A program made the position numbers and the translations under genes. Below, piece by piece: positions 24,904 to 33,170 of a stretch of 51,957 bases of DNA (positions are counted from its first letter, which is position 1; every line of letters starts with the position of its first letter). The stretch is taken from IMG/VR virus record IMGVR_UViG_3300044624_000440, positions 1-51,957 of that record. One strand, written 5' to 3'. This DNA is from a virus. A model generated the notes under the pieces. That model saw only the letters and a list, made by a program, of their open reading frames with translations, was not told the origin of the DNA and made no database searches.

Positions 24904-26487
24904 TCACTGGTACTGCGTCCACGGACCGGCGGGGGCTGCTCCCTCTCCCTCTAAACCGAGAAGCGGAGAGCTGCCTTTACCGTTAAGCTTCAACCATTCC
25001 TTAGCAGCTTCTTTAAGGGCTTTGTCCCCACTCATAAACATCTGAAACACCGAAGTGTTGACATCAGCACCTTTGCTTCGGAGCGCGGCGACTTCTGCGC
25101 TGAGTTTCTGTCTGGCCAAAGCCATCTCTTGCGCGGAGACATCCTGACGGAACTTAAGTTCTTTCTCTTGGAATGCCAATGCCCGTTCTGCAGCGTCTGT
25201 GGCCATGCCGGATTTGTAGACATCTATGCCAAGCTCGACGCCAGCCATAGCGGTCTTGCGGTCCACATCTTCGAGCGCCATGAGGGTGCGTACAGCTTCG
25301 TTCTTAGCAGCTTTGCGCTCTTTCTTAGAATCCCCATACACGCCCATTGCGGCTTTAGCGGCCTTCCCGATAGACCCGATAATCCCTTCGCCCTTATAGT
25401 CTTCGGGAGACATTAGGTCGAAGCCAAGGGTAGCTAGCGCTTGAGCCGTGTCATACTTGGCCTGCTTTTCGATATTGGCAGGATCAAGCTCTTCAAGCGC
25501 AACTGCTTTGGCGCGCTCAAGTGCTTCACGAGGGAGACCCGCAAACATTTTCTGGCCAAACGCAATGGAGTCCTCGGCAGACATGCTACGTCCTGCAGCA
25601 GTCGTTGTGTCAGCTTCGCGGGGCATAGGAGCACCCTCCAGCCCAAGACGCCCTAGGATATCACTGCTATACTTCTGGGTTTTCGGTCCCCAGCCCTTAC
25701 GGTCTGGCCCTGCAAAATAGTAAGCAGCGGACTTGCTTGGGTCGCCTTTGCCGTAGCTCCATGCTTCCCGTACCGCTTCGCGGGTAAGCGCATCTTGATA
25801 CTCTCGTGCCGCCTCGTCATCACCCGCCATCAGGTCAGGACGATATTCACGCTTGAGGCGCTTAGCGATAGCCCTAGCCGTGTCCGGCATAATCTGCCCG
25901 ATACCCATTGCACCAGAGCCTTCGGCATTAGGGATACCGTAGCGGCCACCAGACTCTTGCTGGATGATAGCGCGATAGAAGTCGTCAAACCCAGTGCCTC
26001 CGCCTCTTGCAAAGGCGACCAACCCACCACCGGCAAAGCTACCATTGCTAGGTTCGTCAAACATATCGTCAGGCACAGACAGAGAAGCGACGCCGCCCAT
26101 AGCCATACCGGGCATGGGCATCTCAGGTGCAGGCATAGCTGCGGCTTCTGGCGTAGCGCCAAGTCCGGCGGGAGCGGGAGGAGCTTCCCCTCCACGTAGC
26201 ACAGGAATAGAATCCCCAAAGGCTGCTAGCAGATTAGCATCAAGTTGAGATGTTGGAGTCTGTTGGTACTGCGATGGGCGGCCCATGACCTGCTGGGCTA
26301 CAGTCTGCTGAGGGATAGCTTCCGCCTGTGCTGCACCACGCATGCGGTCAATAAACATACCAGCCAACGTGCCAGCAGTCGGGTCAATAACGCCCATCTG
26401 CATAGCCTCAGCGATCTTCTGCTTGTTGCCGCCATAGTCCTTAGCAATCTGCTCAGGGGACTGAAGACTAAAGGGTTTGGTTTCCAT
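24904..26487 (-). CDS. Virion lytic transglycosylase (SLT domain)
   Basis: In this 527-residue protein, residues about 165-270 form a soluble lytic transglycosylase domain. The catalytic glutamate is in IIQQESGG (near residue 177), followed by the conserved AMGIGQIMPDTA and AAYYFAGP. It would cut peptidoglycan during DNA entry rather than at lysis, because it sits among ejection proteins and lysis has its own GH19 enzyme. The N-terminal part is Pro/Ala/Met-rich (PAPEMPMPGMAMGG). The C-terminal part (about 310-500) is a long charged helical region. It overlaps none of its neighbours (6 and 14-base gaps). Confidence 0.85.
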   Translation of the reverse strand: METKPFSLQSPEQIAKDYGGNKQKIAEAMQMGVIDPTAGTLAGMFIDRMRGAAQAEAIPQQTVAQQVMGRPSQYQQTPTSQLDANLLAAFGDSIPVLRGGEAPPAPAGLGATPEAAAMPAPEMPMPGMAMGGVASLSVPDDMFDEPSNGSFAGGGLVAFARGGGTGFDDFYRAIIQQESGGRYGIPNAEGSGAMGIGQIMPDTARAIAKRLKREYRPDLMAGDDEAAREYQDALTREAVREAWSYGKGDPSKSAAYYFAGPDRKGWGPKTQKYSSDILGRLGLEGAPMPREADTTTAAGRSMSAEDSIAFGQKMFAGLPREALERAKAVALEELDPANIEKQAKYDTAQALATLGFDLMSPEDYKGEGIIGSIGKAAKAAMGVYGDSKKERKAAKNEAVRTLMALEDVDRKTAMAGVELGIDVYKSGMATDAAERALAFQEKELKFRQDVSAQEMALARQKLSAEVAALRSKGADVNTSVFQMFMSGDKALKEAAKEWLKLNGKGSSPLLGLEGEGAAPAGPWTQYQ

Positions 26488-26493
26488 CGGCTA

Positions 26494-28209
26494 TTAGCCC
26501 CCTCTGAGCATATTATAAACACCAGCTGCGCCGAGACCAGCACCCAGAAGCTGCTGCCCGATACCCGGCGTCGGTGCGTAGGTTGAAGTCGTAGAAGACG
26601 GAGCGACAGGTACACCGCGCAACAAGCTGCTATACTGCTGGAGCATCTCAAGCGGGTAGTCGCGCTGGCGCAGGAAGTCCTGATACGCCATATCAAGATA
26701 CTGCTGTTGCAATGCCTGCTGCTGTGCAGCCGTCTGGGTCTGCAGACCGAAGCGCGCCTGATCTGCCTGTGACCGGGCCGAGCCGATATTAGTGAGCGTC
26801 TGACCCATCTGGCCAGCCTGAGCAAGACCCTGAAGGCCGAGGTTAGCACCAAACTGGCGCGACTGCTCTCCCATACGTTGACGTTCGAGGTCTGCCTGCT
26901 GGTTAGCCTGCAGTGCCTGCAGTCCTGTCTGAGCACCAAGCTGCTGCGTTTCAAGCGCAGCCTGCAAATTCTGCTGGCCCGTAGTGAGGCCCGCTTGCTG
27001 GTTAGCCAGTGCGGCGCGCAGCGCTTGCTCAGCGTTCATACCCTGTGTCTGCAGCTGCGCTGCTAGGTTCTGGACATTTGCCTGTGAAGCCGCATCGAGA
27101 TTAGCAAGAGCCGAGCGAGAGCCGATATCTGCGCCAAGCTGCTGCACACCCAACTGAGCTGCTAGGTTCTGCTGACCCCGTGTGACGTCCACACCCTGAT
27201 TAGCGAGTGCGGCCTTCATGGCGTTGTCGGCAGACATGCCTTGTGCTTGGAACTGCATAGCCTGATTGTTGACGTTGGCCTGCTGCTCATTGGACAGATT
27301 AGCCAACGCAGCCTGTAGCCCCGTGCTGACACCCAGCTGTTGCTGCTGAAGCGCAGCCTGCAAATTCTCTCGTCCTGCGGTCATACCCGCTGTGCGGTCG
27401 CGCTCAAACTGCTGCTGCGCACTCTCATATGCAGCCTGCAGCCCACGCGCTTGGATGTCACCCATCTGCTGGCCGAGGTTACGCTCGCGCTCCATGGAAG
27501 CGAGAAGCTGGCGGCTACCACCATAGGTGCCCTGACGGGCTGCGCCCAAGTCTTCCGCAAGCTGGCCACGCTTCGCACTATACACAGCTTCCCGCATCTG
27601 CGGTTCCAGCGCCTGCTGGATATACGGCGACATATACTGCTGCGCCTGTGCAAGACCAAAAGACTGCGGGGCGTCCATACGGAACTGCTCAAGCGGACCC
27701 TGACCGTAGGAAGTGCGCGCCGCTTCCATAGTGGGAGCTTCGACGCCGACACCTGCTACATCGCGCACGCCGCCCATCTGGAAATAATTCAGGTCAGGCT
27801 GATATCCAGTCTGAGCAGTCTGCATCTGGGGTGCGCCATACTCACCAGCCTGCACCATGTCCGGTGCCCCCATGCTATACTGCTGGAGGTTAGGCTGGCC
27901 GATCTGCTGCGCGCGGAAACGCGACGGGCCATACTGCGATGCTTGAAGCGAACCAAGACCAGCTGCTGTAGCTAGATTAGACGCAGTGCCAAACTCACCC
28001 GGGGTCTGCTGGCTTAGGATATCCTGCTGGACCTGCTGTTGCTGCGGAGTGAAACCAGCAATTCGCTCTTGGCCGTACGGAGTATAGCCCTGCGTAAACA
28101 GTGACTGCCCACGCTGCATCATGCCTTCGAAATATGGCCGTGCATATTCCGGGAGGTTAGACTGGGTTACTTCCTGTTTGACCGGTTGACTGCTACCGCC
28201 CTTAGCCAT
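26494..28209 (-). CDS. Glutamine-rich internal virion protein with repeats
   Basis: The ATG at 28209 has GGAGG nine bases upstream and gives 571 residues beginning MAKGGSSQPVKQ. The central part (about 250-470) is a set of imperfect repeats of about 35-70 residues rich in Q, A, N and L, with recurrent GQQNLAAQL, QQLGA and ALANQ blocks, predicted as long amphipathic helices. The N-terminal part has PEYARPYFEGMMQRG and FTPQQQQVQQ, typical of a common phage virion protein family. Its placement between the GNAT-like and transglycosylase genes fits an ejection or inner-core protein. The C-terminus is glycine-rich and hydrophobic. Its start overlaps the upstream gene by eight bases. Confidence 0.6.
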   Translation of the reverse strand: MAKGGSSQPVKQEVTQSNLPEYARPYFEGMMQRGQSLFTQGYTPYGQERIAGFTPQQQQVQQDILSQQTPGEFGTASNLATAAGLGSLQASQYGPSRFRAQQIGQPNLQQYSMGAPDMVQAGEYGAPQMQTAQTGYQPDLNYFQMGGVRDVAGVGVEAPTMEAARTSYGQGPLEQFRMDAPQSFGLAQAQQYMSPYIQQALEPQMREAVYSAKRGQLAEDLGAARQGTYGGSRQLLASMERERNLGQQMGDIQARGLQAAYESAQQQFERDRTAGMTAGRENLQAALQQQQLGVSTGLQAALANLSNEQQANVNNQAMQFQAQGMSADNAMKAALANQGVDVTRGQQNLAAQLGVQQLGADIGSRSALANLDAASQANVQNLAAQLQTQGMNAEQALRAALANQQAGLTTGQQNLQAALETQQLGAQTGLQALQANQQADLERQRMGEQSRQFGANLGLQGLAQAGQMGQTLTNIGSARSQADQARFGLQTQTAAQQQALQQQYLDMAYQDFLRQRDYPLEMLQQYSSLLRGVPVAPSSTTSTYAPTPGIGQQLLGAGLGAAGVYNMLRGG

Positions 28210-28642
28210 TCTGACCTCCAAAACCCGTTTCCGCTACGGGCAATTCAAACACCTGCCACAGTACACGATAACCATCATCGCGGAAAGCGCGAGCAAACCC
28301 CGGCCTACCTGATGCTTCAATAACATCGCACCCACTATCTCGTGCCCAGCGCTGGAGAGTGGACAGCATCTCATCCTTCCAGCTGAACCCGTCGTCACCG
28401 GCAAGGAACACCAAGTCCAAGCACTTCTTGCGTGGATACTGCCAGAAACGGGTTATCGTAATACCAATAATATCGTCGCCGTCGAGCACAGCCCATAGAT
28501 GCGCTTGGTTGCTCAGGACGAACTCAATGATGTCCTCTGCCTCATAGCGACCAAAGGTATATTCCGAAGCATTGCTAAGATGCGGAAAGATGCGGGGCCA
28601 AAGCCCTTCAACCAGCTGTGGCGGGACGAGCGACACTTCCAT
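28202..28642 (-). CDS. GNAT-like protein, probable internal virion protein
   Basis: The 146-residue protein has the alpha/beta pattern of a GNAT acetyltransferase: LWAVLDGDDIIGITITRF (strands 2-4), LDLVFLAGDDG, and IEASGRPGFARAFRDDGY at the acetyl-CoA side. The usual Q/RxxGxG/A loop is not clear, so catalysis is uncertain. Similar small GNAT-like proteins lie beside ejection genes in podoviruses. Stop and start overlap the upstream gene by one base (TAATG). Confidence 0.6.
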   Translation of the reverse strand: MEVSLVPPQLVEGLWPRIFPHLSNASEYTFGRYEAEDIIEFVLSNQAHLWAVLDGDDIIGITITRFWQYPRKKCLDLVFLAGDDGFSWKDEMLSTLQRWARDSGCDVIEASGRPGFARAFRDDGYRVLWQVFELPVAETGFGGQNG

Positions 28643-30171
28643 TATGCAAGCCCCCGCAGAAGGTTAGGCCCGTCCTCACCACGCGGCGTTTTTTTACGTG
28701 ACTGCTCTGCCTTACGCATCAAGGAGTAAAGTTTTTTAGTGCCTTTATTATGGTCACCCCCTCCGATACGTTCGACTGCATCGTAGGGAAAGTAGATTTC
28801 GCCCGAAGCTACACGGGCTTCTTGGGTACCGCCAATACGAGCAGGTATAGAGTCACTAGTGCCATCGCCCGGGCCAATAAGCGGGATACCACCCAAGGGG
28901 GCAACTGCTTCGATAGCTGCTGGGAAACTACCTTTACCTATCTCAGCGGCCTCACGGGCGGATATGATGAACCCGCCATCGTCTATATGGACTTCACCGC
29001 CCTTGTTGTAACCTCGACCGCCCGCGTATGGGATTTCTTCGAAGGAATACATCGGCTGACCCTTCTTGGGTCTCGGATTAAACATCGACTTTACAATCGG
29101 CGTACCCGGTTTGGTTTGCGTACCCGGCTGAGCTACCTGACCTTGCGCGTTGTAGATTTCCTGCACATCGACCGGGAAGTAGTCACGCTCCTTAGACGAC
29201 CCAAGGATGTCGCTGGTGTTTTCTGCAAAGACCGGCTTGCGCTCCTGCGCAGTGTATGGACCCTGATATGAGTTGTCGATCTGGCCCGAAGAGGTTTTCA
29301 TACCTGATGGGGTAGCTGCAGCGTTTACGCCACTAAGGACACCTAGCCCTGCTATAGCAGGAGCAGCTTTGGAGACGATACCGGGTGCACCGGCAGGGAT
29401 GCCAGCACGAGCAGCTTCCGCAAATTTACCGAAGAAGCCGGGAGCCTTAGTAGCAGCTTGCTGCGCTACATTACCAACGACTGGGTTTATCGGGCCACCA
29501 GCGAGTATTCCCGGTGTTCCTCCTACACCAGTTACGGTAGAGCTAAGGCCGCGAAGCCCAGACGAAGCCGCTGCAGGAGCAGTAGAAGCGGCAGAACCGG
29601 CGGCAGAACCAGCAGCGCCTGCGGTGGGAAGAGCCGTGCTAGCGGCCTGTGCAGCTTTGCCAATACCAAAAGAGCCAGCGTTAAGGCCAGCTGCCGAGCC
29701 GAGCGCAGCGCCGCCATATGCTTGGAGGCCAGCCATGAGACCTTTACCGAGACTGCCCGTGGCGATACCCGTGCCTGCACCGATGAGAGCACTTGCTGTG
29801 AGTGGATTAATCAGACCCCCAGTAAGCGGCGTGGCGATTGCACCAAGGATCGTTGGAAGCAGTTTGCCAAGCCAACCAGCTTCAGGTAGCCCGGTGCTCG
29901 GGTTGATGGTGAGCGAGCCGCCTGTGGCCATAGCCAGCCCCTGAAGGCTGTTTACCTCTGCGGGTGTCATGTGGACGAGCATGGTATCTTCGCCACGTCC
30001 CTGCGCCTGAAGCTGCTGCGCTATCGGGTTACCAAGCACGGACAGACCACCTTGCGCCGGAGGCGAGTTAGCAGTTACCGGGTTCTGCTGACCGAGCATA
30101 GGTGGGGTACCTGAAGGGGGCATCCCTGCACCAGCGGGTGTATACGGAGACTGTGCCGGTTGAAGGTTCAT
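28642..30171 (-). CDS. Gly/Ala-rich hydrophobic virion protein, ejection-type
   Basis: The 509-residue protein has a Pro/Gln-rich N-terminus, LVHMTPAEVNSLQGLA at about 66-81, and a long glycine/alanine region with several hydrophobic stretches (about 98-245). The C-terminal third has KGGEVHIDDGGFIIS, GPGDGTSDSIPARI and ASGEIYFP, a pattern shared by many phage virion proteins. Such proteins are thought to insert in the host membrane during DNA entry. AGGAAA precedes the ATG. A candidate promoter lies just upstream at 30196-30223. I rate the structural class as likely and the ejection role as inference. Confidence 0.6.
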   Translation of the reverse strand: MNLQPAQSPYTPAGAGMPPSGTPPMLGQQNPVTANSPPAQGGLSVLGNPIAQQLQAQGRGEDTMLVHMTPAEVNSLQGLAMATGGSLTINPSTGLPEAGWLGKLLPTILGAIATPLTGGLINPLTASALIGAGTGIATGSLGKGLMAGLQAYGGAALGSAAGLNAGSFGIGKAAQAASTALPTAGAAGSAAGSAASTAPAAASSGLRGLSSTVTGVGGTPGILAGGPINPVVGNVAQQAATKAPGFFGKFAEAARAGIPAGAPGIVSKAAPAIAGLGVLSGVNAAATPSGMKTSSGQIDNSYQGPYTAQERKPVFAENTSDILGSSKERDYFPVDVQEIYNAQGQVAQPGTQTKPGTPIVKSMFNPRPKKGQPMYSFEEIPYAGGRGYNKGGEVHIDDGGFIISAREAAEIGKGSFPAAIEAVAPLGGIPLIGPGDGTSDSIPARIGGTQEARVASGEIYFPYDAVERIGGGDHNKGTKKLYSLMRKAEQSRKKTPRGEDGPNLLRGLA

Positions 30172-30195
30172 TGCGCTTTCCTACCTATGGCTACG

Positions 30196-30223
30196 CTTAT
30201 AGCGGCAAATTGTTTAAAACCAA
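30196..30223 (-). promoter_or_regulatory. Weak candidate internal promoter for ejection genes
   Basis: On the - strand, TTGGTT (30218-30223) and TATAAG (30196-30201) are 16 bases apart in a 64-base gap, one of the few real gaps in the late block. It could give the ejection genes extra transcription. The -35 match is poor. Confidence 0.3.
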
Positions 30224-30235
30224 AGCTCTTACACA

Positions 30236-30907
30236 TCACGGAATCTCCGAGGTGAACCGCACTTGCACGATGGCTGACGGTGTTGCTGGAATAGCAGGAG
30301 TGGTGCCCGGTACAGCCGTGACTGCTGGGAAGTGCTCCATGTTCACCCCCGTGTTCGATACGCGCCACATGACTTCGGTATAGTCGTTGGACGCCAGCTG
30401 GATCATGACTGGCGTTGTGGTAATCAAGTGCGACGGGTTACCCGTGCTTTTGCGCGCTGGAATAGAGAAGCGGCTATTGGTGTCAGGGATATCGACACCG
30501 TTCTTGCGTATCCAGACGTCGATGTCCTGCGCATCGTTGGTGGTGTTTTTGAACTGCAGGCTAAAGGTAACGGTATAGATGCCCTCGGTTGGGACTGTTA
30601 GGCGCGAGCCACTGCTAAGTGTGATCCCATCCAAGAAGTCCGACTGGGTGTAGGTTACGGCATAGGCAACGTCGATAGCAGCTGCGTTCTGGTCCACATT
30701 ACTCTGAAACTGCCCGAACGGGAAAGACAGGTGCACGCCCGACCCGTAGAAGAAATCAGCCGTGTACTGGGACGCATTGTTGGCTGCCCGCGAGTCCAGC
30801 TGCGAGAAGTAAGTTTCCAACACGCGGATAACCTGCCGCATATATTGCGGGTCCCATTCCCCCGGAGGGCTGGGTAGCGGCGCGGCGCGGAACTTATCTA
30901 GAGCCAT
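30236..30907 (-). CDS. Virion protein with C1q/TNF-like jelly-roll domain
   Basis: The 223-residue protein has a short helical N-terminus (residues about 15-45) and a beta-rich domain with GIYTVTFSLQFKNT, DVWIRKNG and YTEVMWRVS, which matches the C1q-like jelly roll of phage surface and fibre proteins. These form trimers. It starts at a one-base overlap (TAATG) with the nozzle-like gene upstream, so it probably belongs to the tail or head-tail region. Confidence 0.6.
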   Translation of the reverse strand: MALDKFRAAPLPSPPGEWDPQYMRQVIRVLETYFSQLDSRAANNASQYTADFFYGSGVHLSFPFGQFQSNVDQNAAAIDVAYAVTYTQSDFLDGITLSSGSRLTVPTEGIYTVTFSLQFKNTTNDAQDIDVWIRKNGVDIPDTNSRFSIPARKSTGNPSHLITTTPVMIQLASNDYTEVMWRVSNTGVNMEHFPAVTAVPGTTPAIPATPSAIVQVRFTSEIP

Positions 30908-32829
30908 TAGCGCCGCCCATCCGGTCGAACATCAAGGCGCGGTGCACCCAGCTGCCACTTTACCCCAAGGGTGTTTGATCTGATCTGGAACGCCATCTGA
31001 CGAGCACGGGCACGCATGAAGACCTGATCGGTGTAGCGACCTACAGAAGTCTCGATAACGCGCTGAGTATCCGCAGGGTCGGTGCTAAACGGACTGCCGG
31101 GGAAATTGCGGGGGCGTACCGTCAGAGTGACTTCTGGTGTAGCCACGGTAGACCTAGCGAAATTCACGTCAGGCAGTATGCGGCGGATCAGCATGAACTG
31201 ATCGCCTTCGTCAAGATCAAAGTCGGACGACTGGATGTAGCTATCCATAGCCACCCCGTCAGCATCCACACCATCCTCATGATTATACAGATAGCCAGCA
31301 CCTGTGGTCACAACGCCACCGTTGACAGTTATCGTAGTGTTTGCAGCCTGCGGGTTATGCCGCAGTGGAGTATCGAGCCAAGCCGTGCGGTCGAGATAGC
31401 CATAATACCAAATGCGTTCTAGGTAGTTGTAGATAACATAGGCGTTATTAAAGCTGCTGCCCTGCGTTGGGTAGAACCACCAGATTTCATTCCACTGCTC
31501 GTTGGTGCCGCAGATGATCTGGTCAGACTGCTCGAAGTTGATGTCATTGAACACATGGTCACGCAGGGAGCAGGGTAGTGTCTCGACACGACCGGTATAG
31601 GCATAGAATTTATCCTGCCCCATCCAGTAGACCACATTGGCCGCAGAGATCATGCAGCGTGGTGAGGCGACCGAAATATTGTCGGCATACTCCTGAAGCC
31701 CGAAGACGTCCGTTGTCCCAAGGAACTGCAGTGTGTAGAGGTTGGTGTCAGTCCAAACCAAGATTTCCTGTCGGGTCGGCAGTGCGCGCACGATGCGCGA
31801 GCCGCGCGATATACGTAGGTCCCCAGCGGTGTTGGTTTGCGTCGGGGTCCAATCCCCCGGAGTGTCTTGGTCAGCCCAGCGGATCAGCATAGGATCAAAG
31901 TCTAGCGTACTGGTTGAGCCAAACGGGACAGCGCCAAAGGCAATAAGATGCTTGTCCTGCTGTGATACCAGTAGCTGCATGACCTGTACGGGTACCGCCG
32001 TCGAGCTAAACCCCTCGCCAGTTGCATAGTCTTGTAGCGTGATCGCGTGGGTAGCAAGTGAGGTAGACGGGTCGTCCACAGTGCCGCGTGCCCACCAGTA
32101 AGGTGCGCCGTCGCGGATATTCATAACAAGGTCGTTGTCGAAGTTATCAAACCACCAGTCACGTTGGGGTAGGTTCACCCCGCCGTTGGTAGCACCCAGA
32201 CCCCAAGCATTACGACCCCAAGTCCCTGTGCCCCACCCAAGACCTATGACGCTGATAGCGTTGCCCGGTTCGATCTCAGGCCGCACGGTAAAGCCCGCAC
32301 CGCTAACCGACGTGGTAGAAGTAGCTGGAGTTGTAGTGGGGAAAGTGAAGCTGTTGGCACCGGTCTTGGTAATGACGCGTGCGCCGTTAAGCTCGGTGAT
32401 GGGGACACCGCCAAGGGCAGAGACAAAGCCAGCGATGAGGACTGGTTCGCCAGTTACGACCCATGAAGGCAGTGCAGTAGTAGTCGTGACCGTGACGATG
32501 CTCTGTGTGTTGGTTACTGCAAATGTGTTCGACCCGGCTAGCGCAGTACCAAAGGGTGTGATGTCGTAATAGTAACCACCGTTCTCGATATACGCCTTCG
32601 AGTTGGTGCCTAGGGCAAGCAGGTTGTCGCTATAGGAAGTGATCCAGTTCCACATCTGACGGCATACGCCAGCAAAGGGAGTTGGGGTAGTCTTAGCCCA
32701 GCCGCCAATCTTCTCCGGATAACCGGAGCGGAACCTGATCTTGTCGCACTCGTACCAACCACCCTCGTTGGAGTAGTTAGTCTGGTCGCGGTTGAGACCG
32801 GGTTTGAATTGCAGCTTAAGGAAAGACAT
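30907..32829 (-). CDS. Tail nozzle / DNA-stabilisation-like protein
   Basis: The 640-residue protein has an all-beta pattern with repeated aromatic and aspartate-rich strands: MLIRWADQDTPGDW, ILVWTDTNLYTLQF, VVYWMGQDKFYAYTGR, ERIWYYGYLDRT. This resembles the family of P22 gp10-like packaged-DNA stabilisation proteins and podovirus nozzle proteins. It probably forms part of the short tail below the adaptor, closing the DNA channel. GGAGGC lies just before the ATG, which overlaps the upstream stop by one base. There is no tape-measure gene in the window. Confidence 0.7.
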   Translation of the reverse strand: MSFLKLQFKPGLNRDQTNYSNEGGWYECDKIRFRSGYPEKIGGWAKTTPTPFAGVCRQMWNWITSYSDNLLALGTNSKAYIENGGYYYDITPFGTALAGSNTFAVTNTQSIVTVTTTTALPSWVVTGEPVLIAGFVSALGGVPITELNGARVITKTGANSFTFPTTTPATSTTSVSGAGFTVRPEIEPGNAISVIGLGWGTGTWGRNAWGLGATNGGVNLPQRDWWFDNFDNDLVMNIRDGAPYWWARGTVDDPSTSLATHAITLQDYATGEGFSSTAVPVQVMQLLVSQQDKHLIAFGAVPFGSTSTLDFDPMLIRWADQDTPGDWTPTQTNTAGDLRISRGSRIVRALPTRQEILVWTDTNLYTLQFLGTTDVFGLQEYADNISVASPRCMISAANVVYWMGQDKFYAYTGRVETLPCSLRDHVFNDINFEQSDQIICGTNEQWNEIWWFYPTQGSSFNNAYVIYNYLERIWYYGYLDRTAWLDTPLRHNPQAANTTITVNGGVVTTGAGYLYNHEDGVDADGVAMDSYIQSSDFDLDEGDQFMLIRRILPDVNFARSTVATPEVTLTVRPRNFPGSPFSTDPADTQRVIETSVGRYTDQVFMRARARQMAFQIRSNTLGVKWQLGAPRLDVRPDGRR

Positions 32830-33170
32830 TAGGTTGCCTCCATGTTCACCGTAATAGTAGCATTTGCCGTGGCGCTGGAGCTATCAGTTACCGTGCAGCG
32901 GTAGACGCCGGACTTGGGTATACCGACGATCAAAGAAGTCGTGAATGTCGTGGCCGCAGAGGAGGGGGAGTTGATGGTGTAGCTATCCCCAGACACGTAA
33001 GTCCACGCATAGGTGTAGCCTCCGCTACCACCCGCCCCAGTACCGGTTGCAGTCGAACTCGTAAGGCTGCCATTGCCAACGCGAGTGTTGGTCATAGGAG
33101 ACGCGGGAGATATACTAATCGACAGAGGCGTGCCCGCAGCCCCCAGCAATGCCATCTGGATACCACTCAT
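32829..33170 (-). CDS. Small Ig-like domain protein
   Basis: The 113-residue product is a single beta-sandwich: GGYTYAWTYVSGDSYTI, TFTTSLIVGIPKSGVYRCTVTDSSSATANATITV, typical of Ig/PKD-like domains on phage virions that bind carbohydrates weakly. It stands as a separate gene between the nozzle-like and fibre genes, with one-base overlaps (TAATG) on both sides. No signal peptide. Confidence 0.6.
   Translation of the reverse strand: MSGIQMALLGAAGTPLSISISPASPMTNTRVGNGSLTSSTATGTGAGGSGGYTYAWTYVSGDSYTINSPSSAATTFTTSLIVGIPKSGVYRCTVTDSSSATANATITVNMEAT

Noticed and set aside
29273-29944. + strand Pro/Ala-rich frame of 223 residues
   Set aside because: It is antisense to the Gly/Ala-rich region of the 28642-30171 gene and reflects its composition.
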